In this document: positions 25,087-33,837 of the stretch, piece after piece | Position numbering within the stretch: position 1 is the first letter of the stretch | Layout: each line of letters begins with the position of its first letter | Origin: an uncultured Ruminococcus sp. | GTDB taxonomy: Bacteria; Bacillota; Clostridia; Oscillospirales; Ruminococcaceae | Assembly (NCBI GenBank): GCA_947169885.1 | Contig: CAMVRM010000014.1 | Coordinates: 1 to 64,000 of the forward strand | Direction: 5' to 3' | Length of the DNA stretch: 64,000 nucleotides | Position numbers and translations under genes: made by a program | Notes under the pieces: model-generated | Told to the model about the DNA's origin: nothing | What the model saw: the letters and a program-made list of their open reading frames with translations, nothing else | Database searches by the model: none

Positions 25087-26322
25087 ATGATACACAATCT
25101 GAAAGAAATATACGGTGCTGCTGCCGAGGCTGAACAGGCTGAGCGTTATGCTGCTGCCGCTGCCGAATTTGAGTCTATGTTCGGCAGAAAAGCAGAGCGT
25201 TTCTTCTCTGCTCCCGGGCGCACAGAAGTCGGCGGCAACCACACCGACCACAACTGCGGATGCGTTCTTGCGGCAGGTGTTTCGCTGGACGTTATCGCAG
25301 CTGTAACGCCGACTGATGACGGGATAATCCGCATAAAGTCTCAGGGATTCCCAATGGACACAGTGGATTCTTCCGACACCGATATAAAAGACGATGAGGA
25401 AAACAGCTCTGCGGCACTCATAAGAGGTGTTGTTGCAGGAATGATAAGACACGGCTATAAAGTCGGCGGCTTCTCGGCTTACACAACTTCAAACGTTCTG
25501 AAAGGTTCGGGACTTTCTTCCTCGGCGGCGTTCGAGGTGCTTGTGGGAACTATACTCAGCGGACTATACAATGATTTCAAGGTATCGCCCGTTGAGATAG
25601 CACAGATAGCCCAGTTTGCAGAGAACATCTATTTCGGAAAGCCCTCGGGACTTATGGATCAGATGGCTTCATCGGTAGGCAGTTTTATCACGATAGATTT
25701 CAAAAATGTTCAGGAACCTGTTATCGAGGCGATAGATTTTGACTTTGAGTCAAGCGGTCACAAGCTGTGTATCGTTGACACAAAGGGCGACCACGCTGAT
25801 CTGACCCCCGATTATGCGGCAGTTCCAAGCGAGATGAAAGCAGTTGCACAGTATTTCGGAAAGGACGTTCTGAGAGAAGTCGACCGTGCTGACGTTATCG
25901 CACATATCCCCGAACTCAGGGAACGTCTGGGCGACAGAGCTGTGCTAAGGGCAATGCACTTTTTTGCCGACAGCGAGCGTGTGGGAAAAGAAGCCGCAGC
26001 GCTTAAATCTCATGATTTCCGCAAGTTTCTTTCGCTCATAAACGAGAGCGGCGATTCTTCTTACAAATACTTGCAGAACATCTATTCTTCCGCACACCCG
26101 AACGAGCAAGGGCTTTCTATTGCGCTTTATCTTGCTGAGTCGGTGCTTGCAGGTGAAGGCGCTTGCAGAGTTCACGGCGGCGGATTCGCAGGAACGATAC
26201 AGGCATTCGTTCCCGACAAAAAGCTTGATCTGTTCATTCACCGCATGGAGAACGTGTTCGGCAAGGGCAGCTGCTATGTACTGTCGATAAGACCTTTTGG
26301 CGGAACTGAGGTAGAACTGTAA
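25087..26322 (+). CDS. galK: Galactokinase
   Basis: A 411-residue GHMP kinase that phosphorylates galactose at C1 in the Leloir pathway. Motif 1 reads SAPGRTEVGGNHTDHN, the ATP loop is LKGSGLSSSAAFEV, and motif 3 is HGGGFAGTIQAF. GRTEVGGNHTDH differs slightly from the usual GRVNLIGEHTDY but keeps the substrate-binding His and Asp. No galT or galE is adjacent. The last codon overlaps the next start (TAATG). Confidence 0.92.
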   Translation: MIHNLKEIYGAAAEAEQAERYAAAAAEFESMFGRKAERFFSAPGRTEVGGNHTDHNCGCVLAAGVSLDVIAAVTPTDDGIIRIKSQGFPMDTVDSSDTDIKDDEENSSAALIRGVVAGMIRHGYKVGGFSAYTTSNVLKGSGLSSSAAFEVLVGTILSGLYNDFKVSPVEIAQIAQFAENIYFGKPSGLMDQMASSVGSFITIDFKNVQEPVIEAIDFDFESSGHKLCIVDTKGDHADLTPDYAAVPSEMKAVAQYFGKDVLREVDRADVIAHIPELRERLGDRAVLRAMHFFADSERVGKEAAALKSHDFRKFLSLINESGDSSYKYLQNIYSSAHPNEQGLSIALYLAESVLAGEGACRVHGGGFAGTIQAFVPDKKLDLFIHRMENVFGKGSCYVLSIRPFGGTEVEL

Positions 26323-26909
26323 TGTCGGTATTTGATAATCAGATGTTTGCCCGTGCGCTCCAAAAGCATGACAAAACAAGAGTTGCGCTGAGAAAATCAG
26401 CGTGCGGAGCGGTCATGATAGACGGGCTTCCCTTTTCGTTCAGCGTTGAGAGCGACGGTGCAGCCAACAGAAAAGGCGTTATGTTCGTTATCGCAGGCGA
26501 AGCAGTTGAAAACGGCAGTCTGAAAATAGATATGATAGACGTGAACTTCCCCGAAAAAGGCGGCAGGACACGTTCGATCAAACGCAAGCCCGAGCTTTAC
26601 GAAAAGAAAGAGGGCGGACACGTTCTTAGGCTCTGGATGCCCGAAATAGATATTCCCGAGTGCGATGACCCCATGTCCTTTTCGGGCGTGCCGAGGACTG
26701 AACAGCTGCTCGCTTCGGCAAATTCGCATCAGATGATATTCCGCTTTACTCCGCATTTTTCGGGCGATGACACCGAGATAATGATAAACGTGTACCCCCA
26801 CGTCAATCCGCTGGACGGCAGCTGCACCGAATGGGTGACTGTCACTTCCGACAAGGAATTTTTCGAGCATGGCGGACTGAAAAAACTCATGGGCAGGAAG
26901 AAGCGCTGA
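26322..26909 (+). CDS. Unknown conserved protein after galK
   Basis: I do not recognise this 195-residue protein. It has no signal peptide or membrane helix, looks strand-rich, and carries a basic tail (KKLMGRKKR). Start and stop each overlap the neighbouring gene by 1 nt, placing it firmly within the galK-trmB operon. A kinase or methyltransferase motif is not visible. Function unknown. Confidence 0.7.
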   Translation: MSVFDNQMFARALQKHDKTRVALRKSACGAVMIDGLPFSFSVESDGAANRKGVMFVIAGEAVENGSLKIDMIDVNFPEKGGRTRSIKRKPELYEKKEGGHVLRLWMPEIDIPECDDPMSFSGVPRTEQLLASANSHQMIFRFTPHFSGDDTEIMINVYPHVNPLDGSCTEWVTVTSDKEFFEHGGLKKLMGRKKR

Positions 26910-27409
26910 TGAAGCGAGTTATCGTTATCGGCTGCCCCGGTGCGGGAAAAAGCACTTTTTCAAGAGCGCTCGCAAATGTCACAGGTCTGCCGCTGTTCCA
27001 CCTCGATATGATATATCACAAACCCGACAGGACTACTGTCAGCAGTGAGGAATTTGACAGCAGACTTTCCGAGATAACTTCCCGTGAGTTCTGGATCATT
27101 GACGGCAACTATCAGAGAACGCTTGAATATCGGATAAGCCGCTGTGACACGGTTTTTCTGTTCGATCTGCCGACTGACATCTGCCTTGCAGGTGCGAAAG
27201 AAAGGGTCGGAAAGGTGCGTCCCGATATGCCGTGGGTCGAGAACGAACTTGATGTGGAATTTGCACAGTTTATAAAGGAATTCGCAGAGACAAAGCTTCC
27301 GATGATATATGAACTTCTTGAAAAGCACAAGGATAAGAACATCACTGTTTTTCGTTCGAGGGAACAGGCTGATGAATATTTGACGAATATAAAGGAAATA
27401 AAAGTATGA
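26909..27409 (+). CDS. P-loop kinase of the adenylate-kinase/topology-modulation (FlaR-like) type
   Basis: A 166-residue P-loop NTPase. Walker A is GCPGAGKST at about residues 9-17, followed by LPLFHLDMIYHKP, where the DxxYW-like pattern is typical of FlaR-type proteins. FWIIDGNYQRT and a lid region with KERVGKVRPDMPWV follow. These proteins resemble adenylate kinases but their substrate is mostly unknown. The ATG at 26909 overlaps the preceding TGA; an upstream in-frame start would lie inside the previous gene. The stop overlaps the trmB start (ATGA). Confidence 0.8.
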   Translation: MKRVIVIGCPGAGKSTFSRALANVTGLPLFHLDMIYHKPDRTTVSSEEFDSRLSEITSREFWIIDGNYQRTLEYRISRCDTVFLFDLPTDICLAGAKERVGKVRPDMPWVENELDVEFAQFIKEFAETKLPMIYELLEKHKDKNITVFRSREQADEYLTNIKEIKV

Positions 27410-28074
27410 GAATGAGAAGAAAAAAGCACCTTGAAGACAGGCTTGCGGCGTGCGGCGACATGATAATCTACATGGACAGGGACGACCGTGATTACCGCAT
27501 CAAGGACAGCGAACATATGATCGACCCCGTTAAGATATTCGGCAATGACAAGCCGATCATTCTTGAAATAGGCTGCGGAAAAGGTCAGTTTATAAGGGAG
27601 CTTGCAAAGCGTGAGCCGCAGTTCAACTACCTTGCAGTTGAGAAAGCTTCAAACGTGGTAGTCGATGCCGCTGAACAGACTATCGCAGAGGGGATAGACA
27701 ATATACGCTTTCTGAGGGGCGGTGCGGAGTATCTTGACTGCTATATCCCCGAGGGTCTTGCACAGCGCATTTACCTGAATTTCAGCTGTCCGTTCCCGAA
27801 AAAAAGCTACGCCAAGCACAGGCTCACTCACCGAGATTTCCTGAACATTTACGAAAAGCTGCTGGTCAAAGGCGGCGAGATACACCAGAAAACCGACAAT
27901 ATGCAGCTGTTCGAGTTCTCGATCGCTGAGTTTTCTCAGAGCGGCTGGGGGCTGAAAAACGTTTCGCTCGACCTGCACAATTCGGATTTTGAGGGGAATA
28001 TCGTTACCGAGTATGAACGCAGATTCAGCGAACAGGGAATGCCTATCTATCGGCTGGAGGCTTACAAGCTTTGA
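27406..28074 (+). CDS. trmB: tRNA (guanine-N7-)-methyltransferase
   Basis: A 222-residue SAM-dependent enzyme that methylates guanine 46 in the tRNA variable loop. The SAM motif EIGCGKGQF is near residue 48. The family stretches YLAVEKASNVV, NFSCPFPKKSYAKHRL and GGEIHQKTDN follow in order. A tryptophan usually found in NF(S/P)DPWPKxRH is replaced by Cys-Pro-Phe here, a common Firmicutes variant. The gene is translationally coupled to the P-loop kinase gene. Confidence 0.93.
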   Translation: MRMRRKKHLEDRLAACGDMIIYMDRDDRDYRIKDSEHMIDPVKIFGNDKPIILEIGCGKGQFIRELAKREPQFNYLAVEKASNVVVDAAEQTIAEGIDNIRFLRGGAEYLDCYIPEGLAQRIYLNFSCPFPKKSYAKHRLTHRDFLNIYEKLLVKGGEIHQKTDNMQLFEFSIAEFSQSGWGLKNVSLDLHNSDFEGNIVTEYERRFSEQGMPIYRLEAYKL

Positions 28075-28087
28075 CAGAGGTCTTGAC

Positions 28088-29038
28088 ATGAAAAAGAAAA
28101 CTATTGCCGCCATTGCAGGCGCTGCGGCTGTTGTTATCGGCGGCTCGGCGGTCTATGGCGTTATAAGCAGGAACTCTTCCGAAAAAAAATACGCTCAGCA
28201 ACAGGAGCATTCGGAAGCTCAGCAAAAAGCTGAGGAAGAAAGAAAACAAATGCCGACACTCACTATCGGCGACACTGACAATGAACGAAGATACGGCTAT
28301 GAAGTTCTGTACAAGCATGACGGGATGACTATCACGATAGAAAAGTGCGTAAAGCACGGCGATACCGCTGATCTGACGCTGAAATTTGTGAATGACACCA
28401 ACGAGGAATTGACCGTTGCGGCAGACTACTTTGCTCCGAACAGCTACATAAGCAACTGTGATATGGCAGTAGACGTTCCTGCGAACGGCGAAAAGACCGA
28501 AACAGTTGAGGGCTTCAACGACCTTCTCAGAAAAAGCGAGGAGATCAAAGACATAAGAATGGTGTTCAATGTTTTAAGCGATAATAATGATTACTACCGT
28601 GTTTCAAAGCAGATACACGTTATGTTTGACCTTAAAAGCACTGAGCCTGACAATTTTGACAAAGAACCTGTCCTCTATTCGGAAGAAGCAGGGATAACTA
28701 TGTGGTTCATTGAAACAAAGGCTAATCAAGACGATTACGGAGAAATTAACGGCACAGTGTTCGAGTGCTACGTCAGAAACGATTCTGACATCGACCAGAA
28801 ATTATCACTGAAAAAATATACCTGCTATTCGGGCGGCAAAGAGATAGAGGCTGAAAACCGGCTCAATAATCTTGTACCTGCTCACACGGGACATTATGTC
28901 CTGATGAGATTCTTACCGAATAACTACTCGGGCGAGTTACCGCAGATAGATAAGATAGTTATTGAACCCCGAACATCTGATAACACGACCTATGAAACGA
29001 TCCTTAGCGCCGATCCTATTACAATATCAAATGAATAA
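28088..29038 (+). CDS. Unknown membrane-anchored extracellular protein
   Basis: This 316-residue protein has an N-terminal signal anchor (about 5-24, MKKKTIAAIAGAAAVVIGG), a Gln/Glu-rich linker (34-55) and about 260 residues of strand-rich sequence likely outside the membrane. The part at 75-180 and the part at 200-300 look like two similar beta domains, each with a DLTLKFVNDTNE/FECYVRNDSD-type strand, resembling immunoglobulin-like (DUF4352-type) folds. That comparison is tentative. The ATG at 28088 is preferred, as an upstream start would lie inside trmB. A strong terminator follows. Confidence 0.7.
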   Translation: MKKKTIAAIAGAAAVVIGGSAVYGVISRNSSEKKYAQQQEHSEAQQKAEEERKQMPTLTIGDTDNERRYGYEVLYKHDGMTITIEKCVKHGDTADLTLKFVNDTNEELTVAADYFAPNSYISNCDMAVDVPANGEKTETVEGFNDLLRKSEEIKDIRMVFNVLSDNNDYYRVSKQIHVMFDLKSTEPDNFDKEPVLYSEEAGITMWFIETKANQDDYGEINGTVFECYVRNDSDIDQKLSLKKYTCYSGGKEIEAENRLNNLVPAHTGHYVLMRFLPNNYSGELPQIDKIVIEPRTSDNTTYETILSADPITISNE

Positions 29039-29042
29039 AAAT

Positions 29043-29086
29043 ACTCCGTGGACAGTTTTTATTGGAACTGCTCACGGAGTTTTTTT
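29043..29086 (+). terminator. Terminator of the galK-trmB operon
   Basis: ACTCCGTG (29043-29050) pairs with CACGGAGT (29073-29080), with a second inner pairing CAGTT/AACTG, then a run of seven T. Confidence 0.9.
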
Positions 29087-29095
29087 ACTGATGTT

Positions 29096-29258
29096 AGAAC
29101 CTGTCTTCACAAGAAATGTGCGTGGATTTTCAGCGAGATTTAGTCGATTTCAAGGCGAAAAACCGCAGTTGTGCTGTCGCACTGCAAGGTTTTTCAACGC
29201 AGAAAGCGACTGAATATCGTTGAAAAGACACGTACAGAGTCTTGTGAAGACAGGTTCT
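29096..29258 (+). repeat. Long form of the dispersed palindromic element (copy 2)
   Basis: This 163-bp element has the same inverted ends as the 49-bp form, with about 114 extra bp inside. The interior can itself fold, with GCAG...CTGC around GTGC-TGTC-GCAC, and AAAAACC with GGTTTTT. It is flanked by TTA on both sides (29094-29096 and 29258-29260). The right-hand TTA is the TAA stop codon of glpK read on the minus strand. Confidence 0.9.
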
Positions 29259-30745
29259 TACTGTTCTGCCCAGCCTCTGCTCCTGCCAACTGCCTTATGC
29301 CACCCTGCGAGAAGTTCGGCACGCTTTTCGGCGGACATATCAGGAGTGTAGGTGCGCTCGATCTCACGTCTTTTCACAAGACTTTCTGCATCGCTCCAAA
29401 GCCCTGCTGTCAGACCTGCAAGGTATGCCGCTCCAAGAGCCGTTGATTCGTGGTTCGTGGGCTTGATGAGCTTTCTGTCCAGAATATCGGACTGGAACTG
29501 CATGAGGAACGAGTCTCTTGAAGCGCCGCCGTCAACGTTCAGTTCAGCTATCTTAACGTCCGAGTCGCTTTCCATAGCGGCGAACAGGTCTGCCGACTGA
29601 TAAGCGATAGACTCCTGTGCCGCACGAATTATATGTTCACGCTTTGTCCCACGGGTCAGCCCGACGATCGTCCCACGGGCATACATATCCCAGTAAGGAG
29701 CGCCAAGCCCCGTAAAAGCAGGCACAAGATACACGCCGCCTGTGCTGTCGACCTTGCGTGCGAAATATTCAGCGTCACGGCTGTCTGAAATAAGCCGCAG
29801 TTCGTCACGAAGCCACTGGATAACCGCACCGCCGACAAAAACACTTCCCTCCAAAGCGTACTGAACAGGCTTGTCTCTGAGCGTTGCGGCAATTGTTGTG
29901 ACAAGTCCGTTGGCACTTGTTTTGCGCTCCGTGCCTGTGTTCATGAGCAGGAAACAGCCTGTGCCGTAGGTGTTCTTAGCACTTCCTGCGTTAAAACAGC
30001 CCTGCCCGAACAGTGCCGCCTGCTGGTCGCCTGCAACTCCTGCGATCGGTACTTTCACACCGCAGATGTCAGCTTCGCCGTAAAAATCGCCCGAACTTTT
30101 CACCTCGGGGAGCATTGAACGAGGTATCCCGAACAAACCGAGAAGATCATCGTCCCACTCACAGCTGTTGATGTTATAGAGCATCGTGCGTGAAGCGTTG
30201 GTGCGGTCAATTGCATGGACTTTGCCTTTCGTGAGATTCCATATGAGCCATGTGTCCACCGTGCCGAACAGAAGTTCTCCCCTTTCCGCCTTTTCCCTTG
30301 CGCCCTCAACATTATCGAGTATCCAGCGCAGTTTTGCGGCACTGAAATACGCATCGGGAACAAGCCCTGTTTTTTCACGTATCATATCAGTAAGCCCGTC
30401 AGCTTTAAGCTTTTCAATAAGCGGTGCGGTTCGGCGGCACTGCCACACTATCGCATTGCAGACAGGCTTTCCGGTCGAGCGCTCCCAGACGATCGTTGTC
30501 TCACGCTGGTTAGTTATGCCTATCGCCGCTATGTCCGAGGGAGCGATGCCGCTTTTTTCGACAGTCTCGGTGACTACCGAATACTGCGATGACCATATCT
30601 CCATGGGGTCATGCTCCACCCAGCCCTCTTTCGGATAATACTGAGTAAACTCACGCTGAGAGATAGCAGTTATCCTCTGCTGTTCGTCAAATAGCACTGC
30701 CCTTGAAGAAGTTGTTCCCTGGTCGAGTGACAGGATATATTTCAT
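29258..30745 (-). CDS. glpK: Glycerol kinase
   Basis: A 495-residue FGGY-family kinase that makes glycerol-3-phosphate from glycerol and ATP. Motifs in order are [33 protein letters not shown] and [15 protein letters not shown], near the usual family length. The ATG at 30745 was chosen, with AGGGGA 8 nt upstream; an ATG 6 nt earlier sits too close to the ribosome site. It follows birA by 13 nt and is last in the PNP-mtnA-birA-glpK transcript. Its stop codon coincides with the flank of a palindromic element. Confidence 0.95.
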   Translation of the reverse strand: MKYILSLDQGTTSSRAVLFDEQQRITAISQREFTQYYPKEGWVEHDPMEIWSSQYSVVTETVEKSGIAPSDIAAIGITNQRETTIVWERSTGKPVCNAIVWQCRRTAPLIEKLKADGLTDMIREKTGLVPDAYFSAAKLRWILDNVEGAREKAERGELLFGTVDTWLIWNLTKGKVHAIDRTNASRTMLYNINSCEWDDDLLGLFGIPRSMLPEVKSSGDFYGEADICGVKVPIAGVAGDQQAALFGQGCFNAGSAKNTYGTGCFLLMNTGTERKTSANGLVTTIAATLRDKPVQYALEGSVFVGGAVIQWLRDELRLISDSRDAEYFARKVDSTGGVYLVPAFTGLGAPYWDMYARGTIVGLTRGTKREHIIRAAQESIAYQSADLFAAMESDSDVKIAELNVDGGASRDSFLMQFQSDILDRKLIKPTNHESTALGAAYLAGLTAGLWSDAESLVKRREIERTYTPDMSAEKRAELLAGWHKAVGRSRGWAEQ

Positions 30746-30758
30746 AGTCATTCCCCTT

Positions 30759-31712
30759 TCAGAATACAAGTATCTCGCCGTGAGAGAAAGTAAGTTTTTC
30801 TATGTCAACGTCAAGGATAAGTTCACAGTTGTCGCCTACACCTGCGACCTTGCCCTTGAACAGCTGTAAACCGTCGGAGAAAGTTACATCTCTGCCGATA
30901 ATAAAGCAGTCACGGCGGTATTCTTCCATAAGATCATCAGGCTTTTCAGCGGCAAGGGTGTAAAACTCGTTAATGATATTCGCCGCAAGACGGTTTCTCA
31001 CGACATTTACGCCCAGAGATGCTGCCTTACCCCTTATCTCCAACGGAAAATCAGCAGTCGTGATGTTTATTCCTATCCCGACGGTCAGCCGATGCGTTTC
31101 GCCTGTTTCAAGATCAGTCTCGGCTTCGGTGAGTATACCTGCGACTTTCCGCTCGTCGATATACAGATCGTTTATCCATTTTATCTTCGGGCGAACGGTG
31201 CATACTGAATTTATGGCACGGACTACCGCAACTGCCGCCATAGCCGTGTAGATAACTGCCTTTGAGAACGGTTCCCGTGGCTTTGGGTAAAAAACGCAGG
31301 ACATATAAAGCCCCGTTTCGGCAGGAGAATAAAAACTGCGCCCCATTCTCCCACGTCCCGAGTACTGCTTGTCGGAAATGAACACAAGGGGTTCATTCGG
31401 GTACTGCGCCGCCATATGTTTTGCTTCTTCATTTGTTGAACCGACTTCTTTTGCAACAAAAAGTCTTATGTCATGCAGGCTTTCGATCAATGAAACACGA
31501 ACGCCCTCTTCTGAAAGAACATTGCTGTCCTTTGCGAACCTGTAACCTTTTCTGCCGACTGATTCTATCGTGTGCCCCTCTTCTTTAAGAGTGTTGACAG
31601 CTTTCCAAACGGCATTTCGTGAAACATCAAAATGCTCGGAAAGTTCTCTGCCCGAGAATATTTTTGTGCGGTTCTGCTCCATAAGCGACAGAATATCATT
31701 TTTTAGAGCCAT
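30759..31712 (-). CDS. birA: Biotin-protein ligase and biotin repressor
   Basis: A 317-residue bifunctional protein. Residues 1-65 form a winged helix ([24 protein letters not shown]) that should bind biotin operators. The central ligase domain carries [13 protein letters not shown] (biotinyl-AMP binding) and [12 protein letters not shown] small C-terminal beta domain follows. It attaches biotin to carboxylase subunits and represses biotin genes when biotin is plentiful. It lies 27 bp after mtnA. Confidence 0.94.
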   Translation of the reverse strand: MALKNDILSLMEQNRTKIFSGRELSEHFDVSRNAVWKAVNTLKEEGHTIESVGRKGYRFAKDSNVLSEEGVRVSLIESLHDIRLFVAKEVGSTNEEAKHMAAQYPNEPLVFISDKQYSGRGRMGRSFYSPAETGLYMSCVFYPKPREPFSKAVIYTAMAAVAVVRAINSVCTVRPKIKWINDLYIDERKVAGILTEAETDLETGETHRLTVGIGINITTADFPLEIRGKAASLGVNVVRNRLAANIINEFYTLAAEKPDDLMEEYRRDCFIIGRDVTFSDGLQLFKGKVAGVGDNCELILDVDIEKLTFSHGEILVF

Positions 31713-31739
31713 TATGCCACCCCGTTTATCGTTTGAGAA

Positions 31740-32762
31740 TTAAAAAGCATAGGGATAACGAAGTATCCCTCGTTCAGTAATGATAGCCGTGATAAGTTCC
31801 GCAGGGGTAACGTCAAATGACGGGTCTCTGAAACCTATCCCCTCGGGTGCGGTTCTTCTTGCAAAGTAAAGCTCGGTCAATTCACTGCCGTCACGTTCTT
31901 CAACAACGATGTCAGCGCCCGTTCTGCAAGAGGTATCGACCGTGGAGTATGGACAGCAGACATAGAACGGCACGCCGAAGTGCTTTGCCGCAACAGCCGC
32001 CGAAAGTGTGCCTATCTTGTTTGCGGTGTCGCCGTTTGCCGCTACCCTGTCACAGCCGACCATGACTGCATCTATCTCGCCGTTAGACATGAGCCACGCC
32101 GCCATGTTGTCGCATATGAGCGTTACGTCAATGCCTGCATTGTGCAGTTCGTATGCCGTGAGCCTTGCGCCTTGAAGAAGCGGTCTTGTTTCGTCCACCA
32201 CTGCCGAAAGTTTGAACCCACGTTCGGCGGCAAGCAAAAGCGCACCAAGTCCCGTTCCGTAGCGTGAGCAGGCAAGCGCTCCTGCATTGCAGTGGGTGAG
32301 TATCCTGTCGCCCTCGTGCAGAAGTGAAAGAGTGTTCTCGGCTATCGCTTTGCAGGTGGAAATGTCCTCTAAGTGTATCTTCACTGCTTCGTCAATAAGC
32401 GCAGAACGTGCGTTTTCTCCTGCTTTTTTTGCAGTTTTGAGCTGACGTTCAACTGCCCACGAAAGATTGACAGCTGTGGGTCTTGACGAAACAAGATAGC
32501 TTCCAAGTTGTGACAGCCGCCCTAAAAAACCCTCATCCAGAATGCTCTGCGCAAGAACTGCCATTGCGTATCCTGCGAAGATGCCGATAGCAGGCGCACC
32601 TCTGACACGAAGCTGTTTTATAGCCTCGAACATCTGTTCGGCAGAAGTAAGTTCAAGATATTTCAGTTCATTCGGAAGAAGCGTCTGGTCGATTATCACA
32701 ACTGAGTGCTTGTCCGCAGACAGCCGAACACTATCCATTTTTTTGTACTCTATCTCAGGCAT
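31740..32762 (-). CDS. mtnA: Methylthioribose-1-phosphate isomerase
   Basis: A 340-residue enzyme of the eIF2B-alpha-like isomerase family. It converts 5-methylthioribose-1-phosphate (or 5-deoxyribose-1-phosphate) to the ribulose form. RVRGAPAIG near residue 50, the catalytic Cys in LTHCNAGALAC and Asp in VGCDRVAANGD are all present. It starts 1 nt after the stop of the PNP gene, so the two are coupled. Other methionine salvage genes (mtnK, mtnB, mtnD) are not in the window. Confidence 0.93.
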   Translation of the reverse strand: MPEIEYKKMDSVRLSADKHSVVIIDQTLLPNELKYLELTSAEQMFEAIKQLRVRGAPAIGIFAGYAMAVLAQSILDEGFLGRLSQLGSYLVSSRPTAVNLSWAVERQLKTAKKAGENARSALIDEAVKIHLEDISTCKAIAENTLSLLHEGDRILTHCNAGALACSRYGTGLGALLLAAERGFKLSAVVDETRPLLQGARLTAYELHNAGIDVTLICDNMAAWLMSNGEIDAVMVGCDRVAANGDTANKIGTLSAAVAAKHFGVPFYVCCPYSTVDTSCRTGADIVVEERDGSELTELYFARRTAPEGIGFRDPSFDVTPAELITAIITERGILRYPYAF

Positions 32763-32763
32763 A

Positions 32764-33618
32764 TCAGATGTCCCTTAACTGCAAATGGTCGGAGATATTC
32801 TCTATACACTCAGCAATGAGCGCCTTGAAACGTGGTGCGGCTTTGTTCGCAGTCTCCTGAACTTCATCATGAGTAAGCGGATTCGGGCTGATGCCTGCCG
32901 CCTGATTTGCAACGCACGAGATACCGCAGACGAGCATTCCTGCATGGCGTGCGGCGATAGCTTCAACGGCGGTCGACATACCGACTGCATCAACGCCCAT
33001 TACGCCCAACATCTTTATCTCGGCAGGCGTTTCAAATGACGGACCTGTCAGCTGAGCGTAAACGCCCTCTTTAAGGTCAATGCCTAAGTCTGCCGCACTG
33101 TTCTTTATTATCTCGCAAAGTCTGTTGTCGTAAACATTTGACATATCGGGGAAGCGAGTTCCAAGCTGTTCAACATTCTCACCGATGAGCGGATTCGGGA
33201 CGAAGCAAGCCACGTGGTCACGGATAAGCATGAAGTCGCCTGCGCCGAGTTTCTTTGAGATGCCGCCCGAAGCGTTGGTGAGAAACAGCACTTTTGCGCC
33301 CAGCATGGAAAGCAGGCGTGCAGGCATAACAACATCGGTCATGGGATAACCCTCGTAATAATGCACTCTGCCCTGCATGACTGCGACTTTGACACCGCCG
33401 ACAGTTCCAAAAACAAAGCGTCCCTTGTGTCCTATGACCGTTGACACGGGGAATCCCTCGATGTCCTTGTAGTCGACTATCGCTTCAATATCAACACGTT
33501 CGTCCGCAAATGCACCAAGCCCCGAACCCAGCACCAAAGCTATCTCGGGAACAAAGCTGGTCTTTTCACGGATACAGCTGTATGCTTTTTCAAGCTTTTC
33601 ATAAACATTATCAGACAT
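32764..33618 (-). CDS. punA: Purine-nucleoside phosphorylase (trimeric class)
   Basis: A 284-residue enzyme that splits purine nucleosides with phosphate. The phosphate loop LGSGLG, GRVHYYEGY, LTNASGGI, GPSFETPAE and GMSTAVEA are typical of the trimeric PNP/MTAP family. The base-binding residue in CVANQAAG is Asn, which usually indicates 6-oxopurine (inosine, guanosine) preference rather than methylthioadenosine. Its coupling with mtnA still makes a role in methylthioadenosine salvage worth testing. Start at 33618 follows GGAGG; an upstream in-frame start is unsupported. Confidence 0.92.
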   Translation of the reverse strand: MSDNVYEKLEKAYSCIREKTSFVPEIALVLGSGLGAFADERVDIEAIVDYKDIEGFPVSTVIGHKGRFVFGTVGGVKVAVMQGRVHYYEGYPMTDVVMPARLLSMLGAKVLFLTNASGGISKKLGAGDFMLIRDHVACFVPNPLIGENVEQLGTRFPDMSNVYDNRLCEIIKNSAADLGIDLKEGVYAQLTGPSFETPAEIKMLGVMGVDAVGMSTAVEAIAARHAGMLVCGISCVANQAAGISPNPLTHDEVQETANKAAPRFKALIAECIENISDHLQLRDI

Positions 33619-33654
33619 AAAATATACCTCCATACAATTATATATTACAAAATA

Positions 33655-33683
33655 ATTATATCATATCAAGCATTTTATGTCAA
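33655..33683 (-). promoter_or_regulatory. Promoter of the PNP-mtnA-birA-glpK operon
   Basis: On the minus strand TTGACA (plus 33678-33683) and TATAAT (plus 33655-33660) are 17 bp apart, divergent from the flotillin promoter. Confidence 0.85.
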
Positions 33684-33718
33684 TAGTTATAAAATAAGTT
33701 ACCTCATGACAGGGTATC

Positions 33719-33739
33719 AATAACTCATAATAAGTTATT
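33719..33739. promoter_or_regulatory. Palindromic candidate operator between PNP and flotillin genes
   Basis: AATAACT (33719-33725) and AGTTATT (33733-33739) form a 7-bp inverted repeat with a 7-bp spacer, ending 7 bp before the flotillin -35 box. A related AATAAGTTA word lies at about 33693. Confidence 0.45.
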
Positions 33740-33745
33740 TCACTA

Positions 33746-33774
33746 TTGACAATATGTTATCCTTATGCTATAAT
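33746..33774 (+). promoter_or_regulatory. Promoter of the flotillin gene
   Basis: TTGACA (33746-33751), a 17-bp spacer and TATAAT (33769-33774) give a full consensus match. Confidence 0.88.
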
Positions 33775-33837
33775 ATTAAGCGTAGAGACACGAAAACGAT
33801 AAAGGGTGTCCAACACGGAAAAAAAGGAGGCATTTAT

